Shown: positions 1-5,504, numbered from the stretch's first letter. The stretch: DNA of 5,703 nucleotides from Gammaproteobacteria bacterium (GCA_012735335.1 JAAYHO010000055.1:1-5703); one strand, 5' to 3'. The notes: generated from the sequence alone by a model not told the origin. Made by a program: numbers and translations.

Positions 1-36
1 CCCGTCATTGCGAGGAGCGAAGCGACGCGGCAATCC
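1..36. repeat. Dispersed palindromic intergenic repeat, probably cut by the window edge
   Basis: The first 36 bases read as an imperfect palindrome. ATTGC at 7-11 pairs with GCAAT at 30-34, and the centre contains GCGAAGC (17-23), a sequence known to fold into an exceptionally stable mini-hairpin. I recognise the general type (GTCATTGCGAG, then GCGAAGCGA, then GGCAATCC) as a short repeat found in many copies between genes of diverse bacteria. Only one copy is visible here, so its repetitive nature rests on recall. It begins at or before base 1 and ends 40 bases before the yfjD stop, on that gene's 3' side. An AATCCA/TGGATT inverted pair (32-37 and 63-68) may mark its inner border. No T-run follows in either direction, so it is not a canonical terminator. 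Confidence 0.6.
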
Positions 37-76
37 AGTGACCGCCGCGCACTCCGAGCCGATGGATTACAGACTG

Positions 77-1366
77 CTACGCCGCGCCCGGGTTGGCGAC
101 AGCCTGTTGCAGGTCCATCGGCCAGATCCGCACACTGCGCACCATATTGTCCTTGGTCTGCAGTATCTCCAGGCGGTAGCCAGCGACGGTCAGGCCGATG
201 TTGCTGTCGGGAATGTGCTCCAGACGTTCGGTAATCAGCCCGTTCAGCGTCTTGGGGCCATCCTCTGGCAGTTGCCAGTGCAGCAGCCGGTTGATATCCC
301 GCAGGTAGGCACTGCCATCGATCACGTAGGTACCATCGTCCTGCGGGTGGATGTCATGGCTGGTGGGCAGCAGGTCGGTGGTGAACTCGCCGACGATCTC
401 CTCGAGAATGTCCTCCAGCGTCACCAGACCTATCACATCACCGTACTCGTCCACGACAAAACCGATGCGCCGCTTGTGCTTCTGGAAGTTCAGCAGCTGG
501 GTATGCAGCGGGGTGTTTTCCGGGATGAAGTACGGCTCCTTGCAGGCAGCGATCAGGTTCTCCCGGGTCAGCTCGTCGCGGCTCAGCAGGCGGGCGATGG
601 AGCGCATGTGTACCAGGCCGGTGACGTTGTTGATGTCGCCGCGGTACACCGGCAGCCGGGTGTGGTGGCTGGTGCGCAGCTGTTCAAGGATGGTCGGCAT
701 GTCGTCGTCCAGATCGATGCCGTAGGCCTCGTTGCGTGGCACCATGATGTCGTTGACCGTCATCCGTTCCATATCCAGGATGCTCAGCAGCATGTTCTGG
801 CGCCGGGGCGTGATATTCAGGCTGGCCTCATTGACCACCGTGCGCAGCTCGTCGGTGGTCAGTTGCGCGGCCTGGGCATCCTCCATGGTGACGCCCAGCA
901 GACGCAGCAGCCCGTTGCTCAGCGTATTGCACAGCCACACAATCGGATACAGCAAGCGCTGCAGTACAGCGAGGGGCTGACCCACTCGGAAGGCGATTGC
1001 CTCGGGGCGCAGTGCGGCCAGCGTCTTGGGGGTGATTTCGCCGAAGATCAGAATCACGACGGTCAGGGCAACGGTGGAGATGGCGATACCGGCATCGCCC
1101 CAGATACGTACCGCCACCACCGTGGCCAGCGAGGCGGCGAGAATATTGACGATGTTGTTGCCGACCAGAATGGTGCCGAGCAGGCGGTCGGGGCGTTCCA
1201 GCATGCGCTCGGCCCGCCTGGCCGCACGCAGCCCCTTCTTGCTCAGATGCTTCAACCGGTAGCGGTTGAGGCTCATCATGCCGGTCTCGGAGCTGGAGAA
1301 GAACGCCGAGGAGGCGATCAGGACAGCCAGAATCAGCAGTAATACACCGGTACTTGTATCGCTCAA
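77..1366 (-). CDS. yfjD: CNNM/CBS-domain membrane protein, HlyC/CorC (YfjD/CorB-like) family, putative Mg2+ transporter
   Basis: This 429-residue inner-membrane protein belongs to the CNNM/CorB group, implicated in Mg2+ or Co2+ efflux. The N-terminal CNNM (DUF21) domain, about residues 5-185, has four hydrophobic stretches (about 5-26, 62-88, 92-115, 128-155). It carries the conserved SSSETGMMSLNR (24-35), GNNIVNI (69-75) and EITPKT (110-115) motifs, whose polar residues lie near the ion site in CorB-type structures. A CBS pair follows (about 204-265 and 272-328), containing IMVPR (207-211), DEYGD (306-310) and a second-CBS end at LEDILEEIVGEF (317-328). The C-terminal CorC_HlyC domain spans about 345-420. 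Length and domain order match E. coli YfjD, which also sits beside ypjD and ffh. The start is TTG, preceded by GAGG with 6-nt spacing and giving the family's usual N-terminus. It is probably co-transcribed with ypjD, 30 nt upstream. Family assignment is firm; the transported ion is inferred. Confidence 0.95.
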   Translation of the reverse strand: MSDTSTGVLLLILAVLIASSAFFSSSETGMMSLNRYRLKHLSKKGLRAARRAERMLERPDRLLGTILVGNNIVNILAASLATVVAVRIWGDAGIAISTVALTVVILIFGEITPKTLAALRPEAIAFRVGQPLAVLQRLLYPIVWLCNTLSNGLLRLLGVTMEDAQAAQLTTDELRTVVNEASLNITPRRQNMLLSILDMERMTVNDIMVPRNEAYGIDLDDDMPTILEQLRTSHHTRLPVYRGDINNVTGLVHMRSIARLLSRDELTRENLIAACKEPYFIPENTPLHTQLLNFQKHKRRIGFVVDEYGDVIGLVTLEDILEEIVGEFTTDLLPTSHDIHPQDDGTYVIDGSAYLRDINRLLHWQLPEDGPKTLNGLITERLEHIPDSNIGLTVAGYRLEILQTKDNMVRSVRIWPMDLQQAVANPGAA

Positions 1367-1371
1367 GAGCT

Positions 1372-1376
1372 ACCTC
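1372..1376 (-). promoter_or_regulatory. Ribosome binding site fixing the TTG start of yfjD
   Basis: On the minus strand GAGGT lies here, with 6 nt between the last G and the TTG at 1366-1364. No ATG or GTG gives the conserved N-terminal helix, and the first internal ATG (residue 30) would delete the first membrane segment and most of the SSSETGMM motif. The site therefore decides in favour of TTG. Confidence 0.7.
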
Positions 1377-1396
1377 GGTACGAGTTAGTCTGGGCC

Positions 1397-2200
1397 CTAC
1401 ATGACGGGCAGGAGAAATTCACGGACCAGCTTGCTGCCGAAGAACGCCAGCATCAACAGCAGGAAGCCGCCCAGGGTCCAGCGAATGGCATTGCTGCCCC
1501 GCCAACCCCGCACATGCCGGCCCCACAGCAGAATACCGAATACCACCCAGGCCAGACAGGACAGCAGGGTCTTGTGCGCCACGCCCTGGGCCAGCATGTT
1601 GTCGAGAAACACGAAGCCGGACAGCAGCGACAGCGTCAGCAGTACCTCACCGCACAGCAGGAACTGGAACAGCAGGGCTTCCATGGTCTGCAGCGGCGGG
1701 AAGGTATGGTTGAAACGTACCGGGTTGCGGTGGCGCAGCTGGTGATTCTGGAACGCAAGCAGGGCAGCCTGGAAGGCGGCGATGGTGAGGATGCCGTAGG
1801 CCAGGATCGACAGCAGCACGTGCACCAACAGCGCCGAGTGGCCGGGTACCGTGGCGGCGCCATGACCGGGGAACAGCCAGGCCAGCAGCTCGGCAATCAG
1901 TGCCAGCGGGAACAGCACCAGCAGCAGGCTGGTGACCGGTGCCCGCAGGCTGAATACCAGGGTCACCGCGATCACCAGCCAGGCGATCAGCGACGAGACA
2001 TGGAAAAAGCCGAAGGACAGGCCCTGAGCAGTAAGGATTTCGGTAGCCAGCCCGGTGGCGTGGGCGATCAGCGCGACCACACCTATACCTCGCAGGATGG
2101 CGGGGTTGGCGGTCTGCCGCTGTTGCAGGCAGCGAATCTGATAAAGCGTGCCGCCCAGGTAGAGCGCAGCAGCAAGCAGAGTAGCAATCAGGGTGGTCAT
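1397..2200 (-). CDS. ypjD: YpjD family inner-membrane protein (CcsA/cytochrome c assembly-like)
   Basis: This 267-residue, strongly hydrophobic protein has about eight predicted membrane segments (near 1-21, 38-58, 65-84, 90-110, 124-150, 178-198, 210-227, 240-255). It resembles E. coli YpjD and the wider CcsA/CcmC/HemX cytochrome c assembly family. Shared features include a His in the second segment (H47), LLVHVLLSILAYG (124-136, H127), FNHTFPPL (163-170), and the C-terminal block HK-LLS-LAWVVFGILLWGRH (209-229) followed by GWRG (232-235). The histidines could ligate haem as in CcsA relatives, but the WWD motif of true haem-handling proteins is not evident and the function is unknown. The ATG at 2200 was chosen because it opens directly into the first membrane helix. 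A 30-residue upstream extension of the frame is polar, Cys-rich and unlike the family. AAGGA lies only 3 nt upstream, closer than usual. It appears to lead an operon with yfjD. Confidence 0.9.
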   Translation of the reverse strand: MTTLIATLLAAALYLGGTLYQIRCLQQRQTANPAILRGIGVVALIAHATGLATEILTAQGLSFGFFHVSSLIAWLVIAVTLVFSLRAPVTSLLLVLFPLALIAELLAWLFPGHGAATVPGHSALLVHVLLSILAYGILTIAAFQAALLAFQNHQLRHRNPVRFNHTFPPLQTMEALLFQFLLCGEVLLTLSLLSGFVFLDNMLAQGVAHKTLLSCLAWVVFGILLWGRHVRGWRGSNAIRWTLGGFLLLMLAFFGSKLVREFLLPVM

Positions 2201-2357
2201 ACGTCCTTGCAAATGGTTATCAATTGACAAACAAGTGTCGCACAAGCAGGGGTGAGGATAAAGCGCTTGCTGCATACACACAAACCCCAATGTATACTGC
2301 CCGGCCAGATCGCCTCAACCCGCAGCCGGGGTGCGTGGGGCAAAGGAGAGTGTGTGC
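2201..2357. other. Divergent intergenic region between ypjD and ffh
   Basis: These 157 bases are richer in A and T than their surroundings and must contain the control signals for both ypjD (leftward) and ffh (rightward). Visible items are a plausible ffh -10 box (2293-2298) and a consensus-like TTGACA (2224-2229) with no partner -10. There is also an eight-base palindrome AAGCGCTT (2261-2268) and the ffh Shine-Dalgarno AAGGAG (2343-2348). On the minus strand a weak TTGTGC / GATAAC pair (2245-2240 and 2221-2216, 18-nt spacer) could serve ypjD, but its start point would fall nearly on the ypjD ribosome binding site. No tRNA or other RNA gene is recognisable. Confidence 0.6.
2270..2298 (+). promoter_or_regulatory. 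Candidate sigma-70 promoter of ffh
   Basis: TATACT (2293-2298) is a five-of-six match to the -10 consensus. With 17-nt spacing the -35 would be CTGCAT (2270-2275), only three of six, so this would be a modest promoter. Transcription would begin near 2305 and leave a leader of about 50 nt with ACCC/GGGT complementarity (2318-2321 and 2329-2332). The -10 core GTATAC is palindromic, so a promoter on the opposite strand cannot be excluded. Assigned by position and pattern only. Confidence 0.45.
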
Positions 2358-3752
2358 ATGTTTGAAAATCTTACCGAACGCCTGTCCAGTACCCTCGCCG
2401 GGGTCACCGGACGCGCCAAGCTGACCGAAGACAATATCAAGGATACCCTGCGCGAAGTGCGCATGGCATTGCTTGAGGCGGACGTGGCGCTGCCGGTGGT
2501 CAAGACCTTCGTCGACCAGGTGCGCGACCGTGCCGTCGGCCAGGAAGTCTCCCGCAGCCTGTCGCCGGGTCAGGTGTTCGTCAAGATCATCAAGGCCGAA
2601 CTGGAAGCGGTCATGGGCCAGGCCGAGGAGCTGAACCTGGCGGTAACACCGCCGGCAGTAATCCTCATGGCCGGTCTGCAGGGCGCGGGTAAGACCACCA
2701 GTGTCGCCAAACTGGCCAAGACCCTGCGCGAGCGGCAGAAGAAGAAGGTCATGGTGGTCAGTGCCGACGTCTACCGTCCGGCGGCGATCAAGCAGCTGGA
2801 AACCCTGGCTGCTGAAGTGGGTGCTACCTTCTTCCCCTCGGATATCAGCCAGAAGCCGGTGGATATTGTTGATGCGGCCATGCGTGAAGCCAAAAGCCGC
2901 TTCATGGATGTGCTGATCGTCGATACCGCCGGTCGCCTGCATATCGATGCGGACATGATGGACGAGATCAAGGCCGTCCACGCCGCAGCCAAACCGTCCG
3001 AGACCCTGTTCGTGGTGGATGCCATGACCGGTCAGGACGCGGCCAACACCGCCCAGGCGTTCAACGAGGCACTGCCGCTGACCGGTGTGATCCTGACCAA
3101 GGTCGATGGTGATGCCCGCGGTGGTGCGGCGCTGTCGGTACGTCATATCACCGGCAAGCCGATCAAGTTCCTCGGCGTCGGCGAGAAGACCGATGCCCTT
3201 GAACCCTTCCACCCCGACCGGGTCGCCTCGCGCATCCTCGGCATGGGTGACGTGCTCAGCCTGATCGAGCAGGCCGAGCAGAAGCTGGACAAGGCCAAGG
3301 CCGAGAAGCTGGCCAACAAGCTGAAGAAGGGCAAGGGCTTCGACCTCGAAGACTTCCGCGACCAGCTGCAACAGATGCGTGGCATGGGCGGGCTCGGCTC
3401 GCTGATGGACAAATTGCCGATGATGGGCAAGATCAATCCGGCGCAGATGGAGACCGCTCAGGTCCAGGCCGAGAAGCAGTTCAAGCAGATGGAAGCCATC
3501 ATCAACTCGATGACCCCCGGCGAACGGCGTAACCCGGATATCATCAGCGGCTCGCGCAAGCGCCGTATCGCTGCCGGTTCCGGTACCCAGATCCAGGATA
3601 TCGGCCGGGTCATCAAGCAGCACAAGCAGATGCAGAAGATGATGAAGAAGGTCAGCGGCAAGGGCGGCATGGCCAAGCTCATGCGGGGCATGGGCGGTAT
3701 GGGTGGTGGCGGTGGCATGCTGCCGCCCGGCGGCGGAATGCCGCGATTCTGA
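2358..3752 (+). CDS. ffh: Signal recognition particle protein Ffh (SRP54 GTPase)
   Basis: Ffh binds 4.5S RNA and signal sequences emerging from ribosomes, and delivers them with FtsY to the Sec translocon. The 464 residues show the full family plan. An N-terminal four-helix N domain spans about 1-90. The GTPase G domain has G1 GLQGAGKTT (106-114), DVYRPAA (137-143), DTAGR (189-193), TKVD (247-250) and GVGEK (273-277). The methionine-rich M domain (about 296-464) contains the RNA-binding SGSRKRRIAAGSGT (397-410), then a Met/Gly-rich tail ending GGGMPRF. The ATG at 2358 was chosen because it gives the conserved MFENLTERLS start and has AAGGAG 9 nt upstream; the in-frame GTG at 2352 is too close to that site. 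It appears to have its own promoter and is separated from rpsP by 174 nt containing hairpins, so it is probably mostly an independent unit. All key residues are intact. Confidence 0.99.
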   Translation: MFENLTERLSSTLAGVTGRAKLTEDNIKDTLREVRMALLEADVALPVVKTFVDQVRDRAVGQEVSRSLSPGQVFVKIIKAELEAVMGQAEELNLAVTPPAVILMAGLQGAGKTTSVAKLAKTLRERQKKKVMVVSADVYRPAAIKQLETLAAEVGATFFPSDISQKPVDIVDAAMREAKSRFMDVLIVDTAGRLHIDADMMDEIKAVHAAAKPSETLFVVDAMTGQDAANTAQAFNEALPLTGVILTKVDGDARGGAALSVRHITGKPIKFLGVGEKTDALEPFHPDRVASRILGMGDVLSLIEQAEQKLDKAKAEKLANKLKKGKGFDLEDFRDQLQQMRGMGGLGSLMDKLPMMGKINPAQMETAQVQAEKQFKQMEAIINSMTPGERRNPDIISGSRKRRIAAGSGTQIQDIGRVIKQHKQMQKMMKKVSGKGGMAKLMRGMGGMGGGGGMLPPGGGMPRF

Positions 3753-3773
3753 GCCCTGCCAGCGCTGGCGCTC
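3751..3773 (+). other. Inverted repeat at the ffh stop codon
   Basis: A perfect 12-base palindrome GCCAGCGCTGGC (3758-3769) starts 5 nt after the ffh stop. In RNA it can form a GCCA/TGGC stem with a GCGC loop, flanked by an outer GAGC/GCTC pairing (3751-3754 with 3770-3773) that overlaps the stop codon. The following bases AATAGAATTCC are not a T-run, so an intrinsic terminator is not supported. It may shield the 3' end together with the larger hairpin downstream. Confidence 0.45.
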
Positions 3774-3784
3774 AATAGAATTCC

Positions 3785-3817
3785 GAGGCGCGCCTGACCC
3801 ATGGTCGGGTGCGTCTC
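3785..3817 (+). other. Long RNA hairpin downstream of ffh (possible terminator or 3'-end stabiliser)
   Basis: The plus-strand transcript can form a continuous 15-bp stem: 3785-3799 pairs with 3803-3817 around a CAU triloop. Twelve pairs are Watson-Crick and three are G·U (3788-3814, 3792-3810, 3795-3807). On the opposite strand these three would be A·C mismatches, so the structure favours the ffh-sense RNA. It lies 32 nt after the ffh stop and just before the rpsP -35 region. The next bases are ACAAAGGGTTTCATTTG, so the T-rich stretch starts about 8 nt late and is interrupted. It could be a degenerate or Rho-assisted terminator, or a barrier to 3' exonucleases. Confidence 0.6.
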
Positions 3818-3825
3818 ACAAAGGG

Positions 3826-3862
3826 TTTCATTTGTTTGCGATATTCCGTAGAATACGCGACC
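3826..3862 (+). promoter_or_regulatory. Likely sigma-70 promoter of the rpsP-rimM-trmD-rplS operon
   Basis: TAGAAT (3849-3854) matches the -10 consensus at five of six positions. The hexamer 17 nt upstream, TTTCAT (3826-3831), matches the -35 consensus at three. The eight bases after the -10 are ACGCGACC, a GC-rich discriminator of the kind found at rRNA and ribosomal-protein promoters that ppGpp and DksA repress. That suggests growth-rate or stringent control, though no experiment is visible here. Transcription would begin near 3860-3862, giving a leader of about 65 nt before rpsP. Confidence 0.6.
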
Positions 3863-3865
3863 TTT

Positions 3866-3880
3866 CGGGCTATATGCCCG
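3866..3880 (+). other. Leader hairpin near the predicted 5' end of the rpsP mRNA
   Basis: CGGGC (3866-3870) pairs perfectly with GCCCG (3876-3880) around a TATAT loop. It begins about 5 nt after the predicted transcription start and ends about 46 nt before the rpsP ATG. A hairpin this close to the 5' end may protect the mRNA from 5'-end-dependent decay or take part in a larger leader fold. No T-run follows, so it is not an attenuator by itself. Confidence 0.45.
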
Positions 3881-3926
3881 TCATGAATCCGTGGGTGTTT
3901 ACTCAAATACAGGAAATGAAGTTCAC

Positions 3927-4175
3927 ATGGTAACCATTCGTCTTGCCCGTGGCGGCTCCAAGAAGCGCCCTTTTTACCACCTGACTGTTGCTGACAGCCG
4001 TAACGCCCGTAATGGCCGTTTCGTTGAGCGCGTTGGCTTCTTCAACCCGGTTGCTGCCGGTGCTGAAACCCGTCTGTCCGTCAACGAAGAGCGCGTGAAC
4101 TACTGGCTGAGCCAGGGTGCCAAGCCCTCCGAGCGTGTTGCTTCTCTGCTGAAGGAAGCTCAGGCCTCTGCCTGA
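3927..4175 (+). CDS. rpsP: 30S ribosomal protein S16
   Basis: S16 is a small 30S protein that binds 16S rRNA and helps assembly of the 5' domain. The 82 residues equal the E. coli length and carry the family's conserved opening [16 protein letters not shown] (1-17) and the block [19 protein letters not shown] (22-41). The C-terminal half (WLSQGA, then ERVASLLKE) is also typical. The ATG at 3927 gives the invariant MVTIRLAR start; a 12-codon upstream extension from a GTG is not part of the family. AGGAA lies 11 nt before the ATG, slightly far. Codons such as CGT, GTT and GCT are favoured over those of the neighbours, as expected for a highly expressed ribosomal protein. It is first in the operon, and rimM starts 1 nt after its stop. 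Confidence 0.99.
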   Translation: MVTIRLARGGSKKRPFYHLTVADSRNARNGRFVERVGFFNPVAAGAETRLSVNEERVNYWLSQGAKPSERVASLLKEAQASA

Positions 4176-4201
4176 TATGATCCGCCAGCCTGAGTCGGCG
4201 G
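4160..4201 (+). promoter_or_regulatory. Paired hairpins flanking the rimM start codon (possible translational control)
   Basis: TCAGGC (4160-4165) pairs perfectly with GCCTGA (4170-4175) around CTCT, a 6-bp stem that ends on the rpsP stop codon. CCGCC (4182-4186) pairs with GGCGG (4197-4201) around a 10-nt loop, beginning two bases after the rimM ATG. The ATG (4177-4179) sits in the gap. No Shine-Dalgarno lies at normal spacing; the nearest purine run is GAAGGAAG at 4151-4158. Ribosomes finishing rpsP would melt the first stem, so rimM translation probably depends on coupling. Both pairings are read directly; the regulatory role is inferred. Confidence 0.5.
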
Positions 4202-4719
4202 GAACGCCGTTGCTGATCCTCGGCAAGATCGTATCGGTTCATGGCATACGCGGAGCGGTGAAGGTGTATTCGCACACCCAGCCGCTGGACAACGTGCTGA
4301 ACTACCCCGTGTGGACTCTCCGCAAGGGGCAGCAACAGCGTCAGGTGTCCGTTATTGCGGGGCGTCTTCAGGGGCGGATTCTGGTCGTTCAGCTCAAGGG
4401 GCTGAGAGACCGGGATGAAGCACTGGAGCTGGTGGATTGGGAAATCTGCGTGCCGCAATCCGAGCTGCCTGAGTTGTCGGAAGATGAGTATTACTGGCAT
4501 CAGCTGGAAGGCCTGCAGGTAGTGACCCTTGAGGGTCAGCTGCTCGGTCGTATCGACCACCTGCTGGAAACCGGCTCCAATGATGTCCTGGTGGTAAAGC
4601 CCTGTGCGGGCAGTATCGATCAGCGTGAACGGCTGCTGCCGTATCTGCCTGATCTGTACGTCAAGCACATCGACCTGAGCGAAGGCGTCATGCAGGTCGA
4701 TTGGGATCCGGAGTTCTGA
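4177..4719 (+). CDS. rimM: Ribosome maturation factor RimM
   Basis: RimM binds S19 and helps fold the 3' (head) domain of 16S rRNA during 30S assembly. The 180-residue protein has the two expected domains. An N-terminal RimM barrel (about 12-95) carries LGKIVSVHGIRGAVKV (15-30). A C-terminal PRC barrel (about 102-178) carries EYYWHQLEGL (104-113), LLETGSNDVLVVK (129-141) and ERLLPY (151-156). The length is within the family's usual range of about 170-185. The ATG at 4177 follows the rpsP stop by 1 nt; a TTG at codon 12 would also leave the barrel intact but has no better ribosome binding site. The first dozen residues are poorly conserved in the family. The trmD start follows its stop by 3 nt, so rpsP, rimM and trmD are clearly co-transcribed. 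No Shine-Dalgarno precedes it, which fits low, coupled translation. Confidence 0.98.
   Translation: MIRQPESAGTPLLILGKIVSVHGIRGAVKVYSHTQPLDNVLNYPVWTLRKGQQQRQVSVIAGRLQGRILVVQLKGLRDRDEALELVDWEICVPQSELPELSEDEYYWHQLEGLQVVTLEGQLLGRIDHLLETGSNDVLVVKPCAGSIDQRERLLPYLPDLYVKHIDLSEGVMQVDWDPEF
4710..4713 (+). promoter_or_regulatory. Ribosome binding site supporting the GTG start of trmD
   Basis: GGAG inside the last codons of rimM lies 9 nt before the GTG at 4723. No in-frame ATG is available before the conserved MW-G-V-LFPEMF opening, so this site and the family N-terminus together select GTG. Confidence 0.65.
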
Positions 4720-4722
4720 CCG

Positions 4723-5472
4723 GTGTGGGCCGGTGTAGTAACCCTGTTCCCTGAGATGTTCACGGCATTGACCGGGCACGGAGTGACCGGGCGGGCCGTC
4801 AAGCGGGGCCAGTTGACTGTCGAGTACAGCAACCCCCGTGACCATGCCCATGACCGGCATCGTACGGTCGACGATCGGCCCTTCGGGGGCGGCCCGGGCA
4901 TGTTGATGAAGGTTGAGCCCTTGCTGGAGGCGATTGAAGCCATCCGCGAGAAGGCTCCCTCACCCCCGCGGGTGATCTATCTCTCACCGCAGGGGCAGCC
5001 GCTGACCCAGCAACGGGCAGCGGAGCTGGCGCAACTGGACAGTGTGGTGCTGCTGTGCGGCCGCTACGAGGGTATCGACGAGCGCATCATCGAGATGTGT
5101 GTCGACGAGGAGATCTCCATCGGGGATTATGTGCTATCCGGTGGCGAGCTGGGAGCCATGGTGCTCCTGGATGCGGTAACCCGGCTGATTCCAGGCGTGC
5201 TCGGGCATGCGGATTCAGCGGTGGAAGATTCCTTCTCGGAAGGGTGGCTTGATTGCCCACACTACACCCGGCCGGAAGAGTTTGCAGGGCAGCACGTACC
5301 GGAGGTGCTGCTCAGTGGTAATCATGCACTGATCCGGCGCTGGCGTCTCAAGCAGTCCCTGGGCAGAACCTGGCAACGTCGCCCGGAACTGCTGAAGGAA
5401 CTGACGTTGAGCAAAGAACAGCAGCAACTGCTGGCGGAATTTATCCGCGAGCAGGAAACCGATAACCATTGA
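4723..5472 (+). CDS. trmD: tRNA (guanine-N1)-methyltransferase TrmD (m1G37)
   Basis: TrmD methylates N1 of G37 beside the anticodon of tRNAs reading CUN, CCN and CGG, using S-adenosylmethionine, and prevents +1 frameshifting. The 249 residues form the SPOUT trefoil-knot domain and C-terminal tRNA-binding domain. Visible motifs are LFPEMF (8-13), [17 protein letters not shown] (44-60), YLSPQG (86-91), [10 protein letters not shown] (112-121), [11 protein letters not shown] (132-142), R154, the catalytic D169 in [12 protein letters not shown] (177-184), and [19 protein letters not shown] (197-217). Numbering matches E. coli TrmD, so R154 and D169 are the expected catalytic residues. One oddity is Gly at 144, where the family has Pro (GELPAM). 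The start is GTG with GGAG 9 nt upstream, 3 nt after the rimM stop. It is slightly shorter at the C-terminus than E. coli TrmD (about 255). It is essential in most bacteria studied. Confidence 0.99.
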   Translation: MWAGVVTLFPEMFTALTGHGVTGRAVKRGQLTVEYSNPRDHAHDRHRTVDDRPFGGGPGMLMKVEPLLEAIEAIREKAPSPPRVIYLSPQGQPLTQQRAAELAQLDSVVLLCGRYEGIDERIIEMCVDEEISIGDYVLSGGELGAMVLLDAVTRLIPGVLGHADSAVEDSFSEGWLDCPHYTRPEEFAGQHVPEVLLSGNHALIRRWRLKQSLGRTWQRRPELLKELTLSKEQQQLLAEFIREQETDNH

Positions 5473-5473
5473 A

Positions 5474-5491
5474 GCAAGTCCGGCGGCTTGT
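5474..5491 (+). other. Short hairpin in the trmD-rplS spacer
   Basis: GCAAGTC (5474-5480) can pair with GGCTTGT (5485-5491) around a CGGC loop: seven pairs, two of them G·U. It fills most of the 32-nt spacer and stops directly before the rplS Shine-Dalgarno AGGAG (5492-5496). It may mark an mRNA processing point or simply keep the ribosome binding site unpaired. The pairing is direct observation; function is unknown. Confidence 0.35.
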
Positions 5492-5504
5492 AGGAGTTTT
5501 AGAA

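Noticed and set aside
8..1342. 444-codon plus-strand open frame opposite yfjD
   Set aside because: It is the antisense shadow of a well-recognised gene in GC-rich DNA. The product is Gln/His/Val/Gly-rich low-complexity sequence with no recognisable domain, and there is no ribosome binding site logic.
1514..2227. 237-codon plus-strand frame opposite ypjD
   Set aside because: Gln-rich shadow of the hydrophobic YpjD codons (CTG/CAG complement). It explains itself as antisense of Leu codons.
2224..2229. Perfect TTGACA -35 hexamer on the plus strand
   Set aside because: The hexamer 17 nt downstream is CAGGGG; the first -10-like GATAAA lies 27 nt away, too far for a sigma-70 promoter.
2201..2357. 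4.5S RNA or tRNA gene near ffh
   Set aside because: I looked for a cloverleaf, a CCA end and the conserved SRP RNA tetraloop region and saw none.
2220..3623. 467-codon minus-strand open frame opposite ffh
   Set aside because: It has the same shadow-frame composition (Leu, Gly, His, Gln rich) and lies wholly over the highly conserved Ffh coding sequence. No family resemblance.
3700..3749. Glycine/methionine repeat at the end of ffh as a repeat element
   Set aside because: It is the ordinary Met/Gly-rich tail of Ffh, encoded by GGC/GGT and ATG codons.
3758..3769. GCCAGCGCTGGC palindrome as an intrinsic terminator of ffh
   Set aside because: The effective stem is short and no T-run follows. 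Kept only as an inverted repeat.
4081..4860. 259-codon minus-strand frame opposite rpsP, rimM and trmD
   Set aside because: It crosses three clear genes on the other strand and has no recognisable domain or start signal.
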